DNA of 64,000 nt, taken from Acinetobacter portensis. Lineage in GTDB: Bacteria; Pseudomonadota; Gammaproteobacteria; Pseudomonadales; Moraxellaceae. Each line of letters begins with the position of its first letter. Within the stretch, counting starts at the first letter, position 1. The position numbers and the translations under genes are program-made. The stretch lies in contig NZ_CP096120.1 of assembly GCF_023158935.1 (NCBI RefSeq), forward strand, positions 1,984,001-2,048,000, given 5' to 3'. The notes beneath the pieces were generated by a model. The model ran no database searches. It was not told where the DNA came from and worked only from the letters and a program-made list of their open reading frames with translations. Of the stretch, positions 30,933 to 40,408 are shown piece by piece.

Positions 30933-32174
30933 TTACATCTCTACCATTTCCACGCCATCAATACGTGCAACTGTCATTAAATCTTTATCACCACGACCTG
31001 AAACCGTCGCAATAATAATTTGATCTTTAGACATCGTTGGCGCAAGTTTCGTTACATATGCCATTGCATGAGAGCTTTCTAATGCAGGAATAATACCTTC
31101 AATTTGCGTTAAATCACGGAAACCTTGAAGCGCTTCATTGTCATTAATTGGCACATATTCAACACGGTTCATATCTTTTAAGAAACTGTGTTCAGGACCA
31201 ACACCAGGGTAATCTAGACCCGCTGAAATTGAATGCGTTTCAATAATTTGACCTTGATCATCAGACATTAAATAAGTACGGTTACCATGAAGTACGCCCA
31301 CATGACCTGCATTTAACGGTGCAGAATGTTTACCTGTTTCAATGCCGTAGCCTGCTGCTTCAACACCGTACATTTTCACATCTTGGTCATTTAAGAATGG
31401 ATAGAACAGGCCCATTGCATTTGAACCACCACCGACACAAGCAACAAGCGCATCAGGTAAGCGACCTGCTTGTTCTTGAATTTGACGACGTGCTTCACGA
31501 CCAATAATCGATTGGAAATCACGTACCAATTGTGGGTATGGATGTGGACCTGCAACTGTACCAATTACATAGTAAGTTGAATCTACATTTGTTACCCAGT
31601 CACGCATTGCTTCATTCATGGCATCTTTTAATGTTTTAGAGCCACTTTCTACAGGAACAACTGTCGCACCTAATAAACGCATGCGATACACGTTCATTGC
31701 TTGACGTTTAACGTCATCAGCCCCCATAAATACAACGCATTCGAGACCTAAACGTGCTGCAATTGTTGCTGTTGCAACACCGTGCTGACCTGCACCTGTT
31801 TCAGCAATAATACGCTTTTTACCTGAAAGTTTTGCAAGAAGCGCCTGACCAATTGTGTTATTTATTTTGTGAGAACCTGTATGGTTTAAGTCTTCACGTT
31901 TTAAATAAATTTGTGCACCACCGAGTTCTTTCGACCATCGCTCTGCATAATATAAAGGACTTGGGCGACCGACATAGTACGCCAAGTCACGGTCAAATTC
32001 TGCCAGAAACTGTTCGTCATCTTTCATGCGAAAATAGAGTTTTTCTAAATCCTCTAAAGCCGCCATAAGAGTCTCTGACACAAAACGTCCGCCATGAATA
32101 CCGAAATGCCCTTTTTGATCTGGGAATTGGGTATAGTCAACTTGACTGTTATGACTTTTATTTTGCTGATCCAC
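30933..32174 (-). CDS. trpB: Tryptophan synthase beta chain
   Basis: TrpB joins indole and serine to tryptophan with pyridoxal phosphate. The cofactor lysine lies in [10 protein letters not shown], the phosphate-binding loop is [15 protein letters not shown], and the C-terminal [10 protein letters not shown] motif is intact. The longest frame starts at 32201 inside trpF. I prefer a GTG start at 32174 (reading [12 protein letters not shown]), which has GGAG six bases upstream and gives 413 residues. It overlaps the trpF 3' end by 17 bases, implying coupling with trpF. Confidence 0.95.
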   Translation of the reverse strand: MDQQNKSHNSQVDYTQFPDQKGHFGIHGGRFVSETLMAALEDLEKLYFRMKDDEQFLAEFDRDLAYYVGRPSPLYYAERWSKELGGAQIYLKREDLNHTGSHKINNTIGQALLAKLSGKKRIIAETGAGQHGVATATIAARLGLECVVFMGADDVKRQAMNVYRMRLLGATVVPVESGSKTLKDAMNEAMRDWVTNVDSTYYVIGTVAGPHPYPQLVRDFQSIIGREARRQIQEQAGRLPDALVACVGGGSNAMGLFYPFLNDQDVKMYGVEAAGYGIETGKHSAPLNAGHVGVLHGNRTYLMSDDQGQIIETHSISAGLDYPGVGPEHSFLKDMNRVEYVPINDNEALQGFRDLTQIEGIIPALESSHAMAYVTKLAPTMSKDQIIIATVSGRGDKDLMTVARIDGVEMVEM

Positions 32175-32799
32175 GATGGACTCCTTGCATAAATTGTTCA
32201 ATGAGTTGTTGGTCTTTTATACCTTTTGCGGACTCTACGCCTCCGCTGACATCTACGGCATATGCCTTGGTCGTCTTTATAGCGTTTTCAATATTTTCAG
32301 GTTTTAATCCACCTGCCAATATTAATGGAATATCAAGTTGTGGGAACTGTGACCAATCAAAAGAATGTCCTGTCCCACCTTTTAGCTCAGGATGCCAAGC
32401 ATCCAAAAGCATAGCACTTGCACCCACTTGTTGATATTGCTTAATCGTTGAAATTACATCTAAATCTGGTTTAACTTGAATGGCTTTGTACCATCTTCTG
32501 CCTGTTAATTTGGCAATTTTCTGACATTGTTCTGGTGTTTCATCGCCATGAAATTGTAAGACATCTAAAGAAACAGTTTTTAATACTTCTAATATTTCTT
32601 CGCTAGATGCATTCACAAACAAGCCAACGGTTTGTACATAGGCTGGTACATGTTTTACAAGTTCTTCGGCTAATTTAACAGACACATTTCGAGGGCTTGG
32701 TGGAAAAAATACAAAGCCAATTGCATCTGCGCCAGCATCTACAACAGATTTAATATCTTGAGTTCGTGTGATTCCACATATTTTTACACGAGTACGCAT
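32158..32799 (-). CDS. trpF: Phosphoribosylanthranilate isomerase
   Basis: TrpF performs the Amadori rearrangement of phosphoribosylanthranilate to CdRP in tryptophan synthesis. It is a 213-residue (beta/alpha)8 protein. The catalytic Cys is in VKICGITR (residues 5-12), and the Asp and phosphate loops are in [18 protein letters not shown] and [16 protein letters not shown]. It is first in the trpF-trpB operon. The product feeds TrpC, which is not in the window. Confidence 0.95.
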   Translation of the reverse strand: MRTRVKICGITRTQDIKSVVDAGADAIGFVFFPPSPRNVSVKLAEELVKHVPAYVQTVGLFVNASSEEILEVLKTVSLDVLQFHGDETPEQCQKIAKLTGRRWYKAIQVKPDLDVISTIKQYQQVGASAMLLDAWHPELKGGTGHSFDWSQFPQLDIPLILAGGLKPENIENAIKTTKAYAVDVSGGVESAKGIKDQQLIEQFMQGVHRGSAK

Positions 32800-32857
32800 G
32801 TTTTGTTGCTCTTGCCGTGCCTTGTTTATAGCCCATCTATAAATATTAAAGGCGAAT

Positions 32858-32876
32858 CATTGTAATGCAATTTTTC
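32858..32876 (-). promoter_or_regulatory. trpF upstream motif shared with trpA
   Basis: The 19-base stretch beginning CATTGTAATGC is 16/19 identical to the one at 25334-25352 upstream of trpA. On the minus strand it ends in TACAAT, a plausible -10 box. It may be a common promoter or operator of the two split trp operons. Confidence 0.4.
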
Positions 32877-32954
32877 AAGCTTGCGTAAAGTTCATACGCA
32901 ATATTATTGACGAAGATTGTGTATTTCACATGCTAACTTTATACTTCGCGCGAA

Positions 32955-33140
32955 TGCAATAAGTCTTAGCCATGGCTATAGGGAAGTTGGTGCGAATCCA
33001 ACACTGCCCCCGCAACGGTAAAATGAAAAGCTTATCTTTATAAATTGAACAATTTACACCACTGCAGTTTTTTGTGGGAAGGTGGATAAGTAGATCGAAA
33101 TTTCGATCACATTTAAGTCCGGATACCTGCTTATTGTTCC
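32955..33140 (+). ncRNA. Cobalamin riboswitch
   Basis: The conserved cobalamin riboswitch blocks appear in order: TAGGGAAGTTGGTGCGAATCC, then CACTGCCCCCGCAACGGTAA, and finally AAGTCCGGATACCTGC at about 33115-33130. Variable stems lie between them. It ends about 45 bases before the btuB start, so it probably controls translation or early termination of btuB in response to adenosylcobalamin. Confidence 0.92.
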
Positions 33141-33186
33141 CTTAAACTCAATCATTCACGGGGGGTGAATGTATGGAGCTAAAAGC

Positions 33187-35043
33187 ATGTCTTTTTATTT
33201 TCAACCTACTGCCCTTGTAGGTGCTATCGCAATTGCGATGGGTTTTTCAACGTCTGTATCAGCAACGACTGAAGCTCAAACTTCTGCAAAATCTTCTTTA
33301 AGCACGATTGTGGTTACAGCTTCTCGTGGTGAACAAAACATTGAAAATGTGCCTGCGCGTATTTCAATTATTGAACCTAAAATTTTAGATCAATCATCAA
33401 TTACATCATTCCCTCACATTTTGAAAAATGATGCTTCAATTAATATGGTGCAATCTGGTGGATTCGGGCAGCAAGCTTCTATTTTTTTACGTGGAACTGA
33501 ATCTGACCATACGTTAGTAATGCGTGATGGTGTTCGTTTAAATACAGCAACATCAAGTGCAGCATCTTTGCCTTTTATAGACACTACAGATATTGAACAA
33601 ATCGAGGTACTTAAAGGTCCTGCATCGGTTCTTTACGGAACTGATGCAATTGGTGGTGTTGTCCATATTATTTCTAAAACACCTCAAAAATCAGGTGCAT
33701 TTGTTACAGGTGAGATTGGTGAAAATAAAACATACAAATCATCAATTGGTGCTGACTTTGCAGAAAATGGTGTTTACGCTCAAATTCGAGGTCAACGCTT
33801 AGAATCTGACGGAACACCGATCTTAAATAATCAAAAGCGTAATTATTCTTATGATCAAAAAGGATATAGTGCAAAGCTTGGTGTTGAGAAAGACAATTAT
33901 TCTGCATCTATCGATTACAGTACAAATGAAGGACTAAACGAATTTAATAAATATGGTGCGCTTGAAGTTACAGATTTCAAAAATGAAATTGTAAACCTAA
34001 AAGGTAGTGTAAAACTTGTAGACCAATTTGAACTTAATGCTCGCTTATCTCAATTTAAAGACGAAGCAGATTATTTAGTTTCTCCTTCTTATATTCACAG
34101 TATTTCTCAAGAAGCAGAAGTTTTTGGTAAATGGAGTTTTACTAATTCACAGAATATTTTATTAGGTACAACACAACGCAAATTAGAAGCAAAAACCTCT
34201 GCGCTGAATGAAGAAATTGATTCTGCTGGCTATTATATTCAACACCAATTAAATACCGACAAGCTACATACCCAAGTTGGTTTACGTGTGGAAGATAACG
34301 AGAAATTTGGGACACATACAGTTGCTCAAGGTGCTGTACGTTATGATTTTTCTCCAATCACAAGTGTATATACCAATATCGGGACAGCATTCAAAGCACC
34401 AACTTTAAATGACCTATATGCAAATTGGGGTGGAAACCCTGATTTAAAACCTGAAGAAAGCATTTCTTATGAAATTGGTATTGACCAAAAACTACCATTC
34501 AATATTTTAGTTGGAGCTTCTACCTTCTATACAGAAATTGATAATTTGATTACATCAAAATGCATTTCAAATTGCCCTTCTTGGTCATCTTCTGACTGGA
34601 AAAACATAAACATAGACCAAGCATCAATTTTAGGTGCAGAACTTTATGCAAAATGGAAGCTAGAAGATTACTTCATCAGTACGAATTATCAGTATGCAAA
34701 ATCTAAAGATGAACAAACAAACGACGATTTATTGCGTCGTCCACGTCATTCCTTAACTGTATCCGCTGGTATTCAAAATGATGTATATGGTTTAAGTACA
34801 TCAATTATTGCAAAATCAAAAGCTAAAGACTTTGCAGATGATGAAAATGATCCTTTAACAAATTTACCTGGTTACGCAACAGTTGATTTCAATGCTTATT
34901 GGAATGTTAATCCAAACATCAAACTATTTACTAATATCGAAAATATGGGTGATGTGAAGTTTAAAACAGCCTATAACGGTTCAAATACCTACTACATCAA
35001 CGGTGGTCGCCAAGCTTCTGTAGGCGTAACTTTCAAATACTAA
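33187..35043 (+). CDS. btuB: TonB-dependent outer-membrane cobalamin receptor BtuB
   Basis: A TonB-dependent receptor that brings vitamin B12 across the outer membrane. It has an N-terminal signal peptide ending near SVSA, a TonB box (STIVVTAS), a plug domain (ARISIIEPKILD ... IEVLKGPASVLYGTDAIGGVVHIISK) and a 22-strand barrel ending in GVTFKY with a C-terminal aromatic residue. I start at ATG 33187, which has GGAG eight bases upstream, giving 618 residues. The upstream cobalamin riboswitch and the downstream cobalamin adenosyltransferase fix the substrate assignment. Confidence 0.93.
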   Translation: MSFYFQPTALVGAIAIAMGFSTSVSATTEAQTSAKSSLSTIVVTASRGEQNIENVPARISIIEPKILDQSSITSFPHILKNDASINMVQSGGFGQQASIFLRGTESDHTLVMRDGVRLNTATSSAASLPFIDTTDIEQIEVLKGPASVLYGTDAIGGVVHIISKTPQKSGAFVTGEIGENKTYKSSIGADFAENGVYAQIRGQRLESDGTPILNNQKRNYSYDQKGYSAKLGVEKDNYSASIDYSTNEGLNEFNKYGALEVTDFKNEIVNLKGSVKLVDQFELNARLSQFKDEADYLVSPSYIHSISQEAEVFGKWSFTNSQNILLGTTQRKLEAKTSALNEEIDSAGYYIQHQLNTDKLHTQVGLRVEDNEKFGTHTVAQGAVRYDFSPITSVYTNIGTAFKAPTLNDLYANWGGNPDLKPEESISYEIGIDQKLPFNILVGASTFYTEIDNLITSKCISNCPSWSSSDWKNINIDQASILGAELYAKWKLEDYFISTNYQYAKSKDEQTNDDLLRRPRHSLTVSAGIQNDVYGLSTSIIAKSKAKDFADDENDPLTNLPGYATVDFNAYWNVNPNIKLFTNIENMGDVKFKTAYNGSNTYYINGGRQASVGVTFKY

Positions 35044-35074
35044 TTTCATCAATCTATAGCTAAATACTTTTTGA

Positions 35075-35106
35075 GGATAATGTCACAGCTGTGGCATTAT
35101 CCTTTT
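35075..35106 (+). terminator. Terminator after btuB
   Basis: A 28-base near-perfect palindrome, GGATAATGTCACAG against CTGTGGCATTATCC, runs into five T residues. Some readthrough to the adenosyltransferase gene is possible. Confidence 0.75.
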
Positions 35107-35139
35107 TAAATTGAGATATCTGAATATTAAGGAAATAAC

Positions 35140-35718
35140 ATGGGACACCGTTTAAGTAAAATTTACACCCGCACAGGTGACTCAGGAACAACTGGACTAG
35201 GCGATGGTTCACGCGTTTCTAAAGATGACCTAAGAATTGAAGCATTAGGCGATGTAGACGAACTCAACTCAAGTATTGGTGTATTACGCTCACAAATTGC
35301 TGTAAGTACAATTGAAGACAAAGCAACTTGGGATAAATCTTTAAGCCTAATTCAACACTGGCTTTTCGACTTAGGTGGCGAAGTTTGCATTCCAAACTTT
35401 AACTTGGTTCAACCCGTTGCCATTGAATACTTAGAAAACGAAATTGACCGCTTAAATGAAGATCTTCCAATGTTAAAAGACTTTATTTTACCGTCAGGTT
35501 CATTGGCATGCAGTTATGCACACCAAGCTCGTGCTGTTTGCCGTCGTGCGGAACGCAGACTAATGTCTGTTCACTCTCGTGATCAAAACATTCAAGCACC
35601 CTCTTTGCAATTATTAAACCGCTTATCAGATTGGTTATTTGTCGCTTCTCGTGCGTTACAACGTGCAGAAGGTGGCTCAGAAATCCTTTGGCAAAAAAAT
35701 ATTAATGAAACAATCTAA
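35140..35718 (+). CDS. Cob(I)yrinic acid a,c-diamide / cob(I)alamin adenosyltransferase, PduO type
   Basis: The enzyme transfers the adenosyl group of ATP to cob(I)alamin to make adenosylcobalamin. At 192 residues it has the PduO/MMAB N-terminal signature KIYTRTGDSGTTGLGDGSRVSKDD, followed by EALGDVDELNSSIG. The C-terminal half has ARAVCRRAERRLMS and LNRLSDWLFVASRALQ, the usual active-site helices. It sits directly after riboswitch-controlled btuB, consistent with salvage of imported cobalamin. Confidence 0.93.
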   Translation: MGHRLSKIYTRTGDSGTTGLGDGSRVSKDDLRIEALGDVDELNSSIGVLRSQIAVSTIEDKATWDKSLSLIQHWLFDLGGEVCIPNFNLVQPVAIEYLENEIDRLNEDLPMLKDFILPSGSLACSYAHQARAVCRRAERRLMSVHSRDQNIQAPSLQLLNRLSDWLFVASRALQRAEGGSEILWQKNINETI

Positions 35719-35746
35719 GAATAAATCAATAAATAACAAGTAATTC

Positions 35747-35780
35747 ATCCGATAGCACTTGCATAAATGTGCTATCGGAT
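35747..35780 (+). other. Perfect 12-base hairpin without a T tract
   Basis: ATCCGATAGCAC (35747-35758) pairs exactly with GTGCTATCGGAT (35769-35780) across a ten-base loop. No T run follows on either strand, so it is not a canonical intrinsic terminator. It may be a 3' mRNA-stabilising stem or a protein-binding site. Confidence 0.6.
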
Positions 35781-35855
35781 CAAAATATGTAAGATCATAT
35801 GTCTGTAACTTTTCTACATCAAAATGAATCAAAACTATAAATTGATGAGTCATCT

Positions 35856-36581
35856 ATGCGCATAATTGGTCATCGTGGTGCTCGCGGGGAAGCCCCTGAA
35901 AACACCTTAGGTGGTTTTCAATATATTCAAGACTTAGGCATTCGTGCCGTAGAATTTGATGTGCGACAACTTAAAGATAATGCTCTCGTGATTATGCATG
36001 ATGATGATTTTGTACGTACCGCAGGACAAAGCAAATACATTTACGATTGCAACCAAGATGATCTAGTTCATTACAATCAAGCGGTTGCTTGGCGTGACTG
36101 GAAAAATATCGAAAAAACACCTTCACTGAATGAAACCATGAAAATTATTTACAACTTCGATCATATTGAAGTTGAAATAAAAGCTGTTAATTCTGAATAT
36201 GATGCAAATAAGTTAGTAGAAACACTTCAACAGCAATTAAATGGTTATGAACATTCTGCTGTTATTACAAGTTTTGATACCAAAATTCATCAAGCACTCA
36301 ATCATCAACAATCATCTTTTAAGCACGGTTTACTTATTGAAGATGACATTAAACATCGTGCAATTGATCAGGCTTTAGAACTTGGATGTTGCCAAATTGG
36401 TTGGATGAATCAACTAGCCACAAATGAAATGATTACTGCAACACAAGAAGCCAATTTAGCAATTAGCGTTTGGACGGTAAATGATGTTAAACGCGCACAA
36501 GAATTACGTCACTTAGGTATTAATGGATTAATTACGGATTACCCCAAAGAAATGCTGAAAGCACTTAGCTCAAAAACATAA
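35856..36581 (+). CDS. Glycerophosphodiester phosphodiesterase
   Basis: Cytosolic GDPD-family enzyme, 241 residues, with no signal peptide, so UgpQ-like rather than periplasmic GlpQ. The catalytic signature IGHRGARGEAPENT is at residues 4-16. The metal-binding EFDVRQLKDNALVIMHDDDFVRT follows near 33-55 and the later acidic residues in VEIEIK-like VEVEIKAVN. The C-terminal SVWTVNDVKRAQELRHLGINGLITDYP is the family's closing segment. It probably recycles glycerol-3-phosphate from deacylated phospholipid head groups. It is transcribed alone. Confidence 0.88.
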   Translation: MRIIGHRGARGEAPENTLGGFQYIQDLGIRAVEFDVRQLKDNALVIMHDDDFVRTAGQSKYIYDCNQDDLVHYNQAVAWRDWKNIEKTPSLNETMKIIYNFDHIEVEIKAVNSEYDANKLVETLQQQLNGYEHSAVITSFDTKIHQALNHQQSSFKHGLLIEDDIKHRAIDQALELGCCQIGWMNQLATNEMITATQEANLAISVWTVNDVKRAQELRHLGINGLITDYPKEMLKALSSKT

Positions 36582-36841
36582 GCAATTGACTTATAGCCTT
36601 TATTTCCAAGTATTTTCATTGGTTTTTAAAGATCGTTAATCTATTTAAAAACTTTTTTAAACTTCGATAAAACCAATCATTCCACTGGTTGTTTTTATAT
36701 CAATTTAACACAATACAACTGTACAATAATGATAGTGCATCTTTTTGAAACCATGCTAAGATGCAAAGAATTACAGCTTATTTTTATAAAAAGCTAAGGC
36801 TAGTTTTATAACCTGCAAAGGTTCTAGGAGTACTGTTGGAG

Positions 36842-38008
36842 ATGAATGCTCCCCTACCAAAAGCCCCAATCAACTGGATTGCAGTTTTTGCATTGGTGTT
36901 TTTACCTATTGTTGCGATAATCGCGATCCCACTTTACGCATTTCAGCACGATTTCAGCGTAAGCGCTTGGGTTAGTATGTTTGTTTTGCTAGGTGTCAGT
37001 AGTCTTGGTATTACTGCAGGCTATCACCGTCTTTGGGCACATCGTGCTTATGAAGCGACTTTGCCTTTAAAAATTATTTTAATGCTGATGGGAACTTTTG
37101 CTGTTCAAAATAGTATTTTATTTTGGGCATCAGGTCACCGTACGCATCACCGTCATGTAGATGATATCGATCAAGATCCATACTCTATTAATAACGGCTT
37201 TTGGTATGCACATATGGGTTGGATGCTTCGCAACTATCCTGCTGCAGAACCAAATTATAAAAATGCACCAGACTTATTAAAAGACAAAGTGGTGATGTTC
37301 CAAGACAAATACTACATTCCTTTAGTAATTGCCGTTCATGCTGCTATTTTGCTACCAATTGGTTGGGCTGTTGGCGATATGTGGGGTGTATTGTTACTTG
37401 GTGGATTAATGCGTTTAATCCTCAGCCATCACGTAACGTTCTTTATTAACTCTTTATGTCATATGTGGGGCAAACGTCCTTATACAGACGAAAATACTGC
37501 GCGTGATAACTTCTGGTTAGCCATTGCAACTTGGGGCGAAGGCTATCATAACTACCATCATATCTTCCAATACGATTACCGTAATGGCGTGAAATGGTGG
37601 CAATATGACCCGACAAAATGGTTAATTTGGTCTTGCTCTAAACTTGGTTTAGCAAAAAATTTACGTCGTATTCCTAGCTTCAATATTAAAAAAGCAGAAT
37701 TGGCGATGAAATTTAAATATGCTGAACAAGACTTAGCTGTGTATGGACATAACGTTACTGAAGATATTTCGACAGTTAAAAGTCGTATTGCTCAAGAATA
37801 TGATGCTTTCTCTCAAACCCTAAACGATTGGGCAAAATTGAAAGAACTTGAAATTCAAACTAAAAAAGCATCTGTAACTGAAAAAATCCACCAAATGGAT
37901 GACAAATTAAAAGTTGAATTCCAATTGGTAGAACAGCGTCTTTCTCATCATCGTGCAGCGCTTAATTTGCTTGTACGTAACCTGAAAAAGAACCCTGCTT
38001 CAAACTAA
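36842..38008 (+). CDS. Membrane fatty-acid (acyl-CoA delta-9-type) desaturase
   Basis: A four-helix membrane di-iron desaturase. The three histidine boxes are visible: HRLWAHR (HxxxxH) near residue 63, HRTHHRHVDD (HxxHH) near 100 and EGYHNYHHIF (HxxHH) near 237. This pattern fits delta-9 acyl-CoA or acyl-lipid desaturases acting on the first-position double bond. The C-terminal 100 residues are an extra charged helical tail. ATG 36842 is the first Met codon; a TTG at 36836 with AGGAG five bases upstream is an equally well-spaced alternative adding two residues. Confidence 0.88.
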   Translation: MNAPLPKAPINWIAVFALVFLPIVAIIAIPLYAFQHDFSVSAWVSMFVLLGVSSLGITAGYHRLWAHRAYEATLPLKIILMLMGTFAVQNSILFWASGHRTHHRHVDDIDQDPYSINNGFWYAHMGWMLRNYPAAEPNYKNAPDLLKDKVVMFQDKYYIPLVIAVHAAILLPIGWAVGDMWGVLLLGGLMRLILSHHVTFFINSLCHMWGKRPYTDENTARDNFWLAIATWGEGYHNYHHIFQYDYRNGVKWWQYDPTKWLIWSCSKLGLAKNLRRIPSFNIKKAELAMKFKYAEQDLAVYGHNVTEDISTVKSRIAQEYDAFSQTLNDWAKLKELEIQTKKASVTEKIHQMDDKLKVEFQLVEQRLSHHRAALNLLVRNLKKNPASN

Positions 38009-38020
38009 ATTTAATGCAAT

Positions 38021-38049
38021 AAAAAAGCCCCTCTCTTGGGGCTTTTTTA
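38021..38049 (+). terminator. Terminator of the desaturase gene
   Basis: AAAAAAGCCCC and GGGGCTTTTTT pair around TCTCTT directly after the desaturase stop. Confidence 0.9.
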
Positions 38050-38219
38050 TTGCTTATGAAAAATATAATTACTTTAAATTCCTATGATGTCTCTTAAAAT
38101 GAAACTGAAAATAAATTTCTTAATCTCTAAATAAATCGCAATTTAACATTAAAAGCTTTTTATAAAATATTTACTAAGTTTGTTATATTGATCTTAGAAA
38201 CTTTAAAGATATTTGTCTT

Positions 38220-39665
38220 ATGCAATTTAACTCGCGCTACCCTTCTCTAAGCCCTAAACTTTATCATCAGCAACAACCTTCGCCCTTAGAAGGTGCTAAG
38301 GCAGGACATTTTAATGAAAGCCTAGCCAATGAATTAAATTGGTCGGAAGATGATAAAAACAATTGGGTAGAGATTTGCAGCGGGCAAAAAACTTTTCAAG
38401 AGTTTAAACCACTTGCAATGGTGTATGCAGGTCATCAATTTGGACAATGGGCGGGACAACTTGGCGATGGTCGAGGTTTACTGATTGCACAAATTCTAGA
38501 TAAAAATAATCAAACAATAGACTTACATTTAAAAGGTGCAGGTTCTACGCCATATTCAAGAATGGGGGATGGTCGTGCTGTTTTACGTTCTGTTATTCGT
38601 GAATATTTAGCGGGACATGCACTTAATTCTTTAGGTGTTCCATCTAGTAACTCGGTTGGTTTTACATCTTCAACTCAAGGTGTGCAACGTGAGAAATTAG
38701 AACTTGGTGCAATGATGCTTCGCACTTCAGATTGTCATATTCGTCTTGGACATTTCGAATGGATCAATCAGTATCAAGCAGATTTACTTCCTGAATTTAC
38801 GCAAAAATGTATTGAATGGCACTACCCAGAATGCCTTGAAGCAGATCAACCCATTTTAGCTTTTGCAACAAAAGTCATTCAGCGCACTGCAATTATGATT
38901 TCACATTGGCAACTTGTGGGCTTTGCACATGGCGTTATGAATACAGATAATCTTAATATTACAGGTTCAACTTTAGATTTTGGTCCTTATGGTTTTATGG
39001 AGCGTTTTCGCCCCAATTGGATTAACAATCATAGCGATTACAAAGCGCGTTATACCTATCAACAACAACCAAGTATTGGACACTGGAATTTATGGCAATG
39101 GCTGAATAATTTAGTTCCACTTTGCCCTCAAGAGTTTGATAAAGAGCAATGGAAAGATGCACTTGCACAATGTTTGGAGCATTTCGAACCAACTTTTTTA
39201 GAGCACTACAAACACGGTTTAAGTCAAAAAATGGGTTTACCAAGTTTCCATAAAGATAGTTTTGATTGTGCTATGGCGTTCCTACGAATTTTGCAAAGTG
39301 AGCAACTCGATTACACACAAAGTTTTATTCGCTTACAAAACAAAGAATATGAAGTTTTAAAAGATGATTGTTTAGATCGTTTCCAATTTGAAAACTTTTT
39401 AGCGCAATATCAAGCAATTCGAAATGGGCAGGATTTGACTGAACTAGATGCAGAAATGCAAAAGATCAATCCACATTATATTTTACGTAATCACATGGCT
39501 CAAAAAGCAATTGAACTTGCAGAACGCAATGATTTTTCAGAACTTGAACGCTTGTTTAAATTACTTAGTCAGCCATTCACAAAACAAATAGATTTAGAAA
39601 AATCTGAAGATTTAGCACCCCTTCCAAGCGATGTACCTGAAGTGATAGTGAGTTGCTCTTCTTAA
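38220..39665 (+). CDS. selO: Protein adenylyltransferase SelO
   Basis: SelO is a pseudokinase-fold enzyme that AMPylates proteins on Ser, Thr or Tyr and is linked to redox control. The 481-residue chain shows the family start NSRYPSLSPKLYHQQQPSPL. It has the nucleotide-binding YAGHQFGQWAGQLGDGRGLL near residue 69, KGAGSTPYSRMGDGRAVLRSVIREYL near 114 and the metal-binding GVMNTDNLNITGSTLDFGPYGFM near 238. The C-terminal selenocysteine-position sequence is IVSCSS, with an ordinary Cys, as in many bacteria. Confidence 0.94.
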   Translation: MQFNSRYPSLSPKLYHQQQPSPLEGAKAGHFNESLANELNWSEDDKNNWVEICSGQKTFQEFKPLAMVYAGHQFGQWAGQLGDGRGLLIAQILDKNNQTIDLHLKGAGSTPYSRMGDGRAVLRSVIREYLAGHALNSLGVPSSNSVGFTSSTQGVQREKLELGAMMLRTSDCHIRLGHFEWINQYQADLLPEFTQKCIEWHYPECLEADQPILAFATKVIQRTAIMISHWQLVGFAHGVMNTDNLNITGSTLDFGPYGFMERFRPNWINNHSDYKARYTYQQQPSIGHWNLWQWLNNLVPLCPQEFDKEQWKDALAQCLEHFEPTFLEHYKHGLSQKMGLPSFHKDSFDCAMAFLRILQSEQLDYTQSFIRLQNKEYEVLKDDCLDRFQFENFLAQYQAIRNGQDLTELDAEMQKINPHYILRNHMAQKAIELAERNDFSELERLFKLLSQPFTKQIDLEKSEDLAPLPSDVPEVIVSCSS

Positions 39666-39803
39666 TTCATATTTACTGACAAAACTCTTGTGGATAATTT
39701 AGTCGTTATCCACAAGAATGCATAGCTGAGTAAGTGAAAAGTTATTTTATAAATGATCAAAAATCGTATTTTTATTATTGTTTCTATTTTTCTTTGATGT
39801 CTT

Positions 39804-40358
39804 ATGGCTGCATTTTTCATTTATCAAAAATACGGTAAATACTTACCAACTTCATCAAATGAAATTTCATTTCCTCATGCATTAGCACAAGAAGAAATTC
39901 AAAAGATTCGTAAAGAATCTCCAATTTCAAGCATTCAGGTTTATAAAAGCCAAAGATTCCTTCTATTAAAACATAACAATGAAACGATTCGAAAATATCC
40001 AATACGTTTAGGTTTCACTCCAATTGGACATAAAGTTCAAGAAGGTGATGGAAAAACACCCGAAGGTCACTACATCATAGATTGGCGTAATCCTAAAAGT
40101 GCTTTTTATAAGTCTTTACATATTTCATATCCAAATCAGAAAGATAAAACCGTCGCACAAAAATTAGGCGTTTATCCTGGTGGAGATATTATGATTTATG
40201 GCTCAGCAACTAAAAAACAGGTTAAAGTCTTACCTAATCTTATGCACTATTTCCCAAAGAGTGACTGGACTTGGGGATGTATAGCTGTTCGAAATGTCGA
40301 TATGGATGAAATTTGGTTACTTGTAGATAATGGAACAGTCATTGAAATTTACCCTTAA
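39804..40358 (+). CDS. L,D-transpeptidase (YkuD domain)
   Basis: A 184-residue exported or membrane-associated L,D-transpeptidase that would form 3-3 peptidoglycan cross-links or anchor proteins. The YkuD domain starts with IQVYKSQRFLLLKHNNETIRKYPIRLGF. It includes GDGKTPEGHYIIDWRNPKSAFYKSLHISYPN and ends at the catalytic SDWTWGCIAVRNVDMDEIW, where the Cys of WGCI is the nucleophile. The N terminus is short and weakly hydrophobic rather than a clear signal peptide, so the upstream start or export route is uncertain. Confidence 0.85.
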   Translation: MAAFFIYQKYGKYLPTSSNEISFPHALAQEEIQKIRKESPISSIQVYKSQRFLLLKHNNETIRKYPIRLGFTPIGHKVQEGDGKTPEGHYIIDWRNPKSAFYKSLHISYPNQKDKTVAQKLGVYPGGDIMIYGSATKKQVKVLPNLMHYFPKSDWTWGCIAVRNVDMDEIWLLVDNGTVIEIYP

Positions 40359-40382
40359 AATTGAATTCTCTCTATTAGTTTT

Positions 40383-40408
40383 AAAGGACTCTTATGAGTC
40401 CTTTTTTA
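40383..40408. terminator. Bidirectional terminator between the transpeptidase and permease genes
   Basis: AAAGGACTC and GAGTCCTTT pair around TTAT with a longer T run on the plus strand; the permease gene stops at the adjacent base on the other strand. Confidence 0.8.

Noticed and set aside
36836..36842. TTG as the sole start of the desaturase
   Set aside because: An ATG is available six bases later; the difference is two residues and cannot be decided from sequence.
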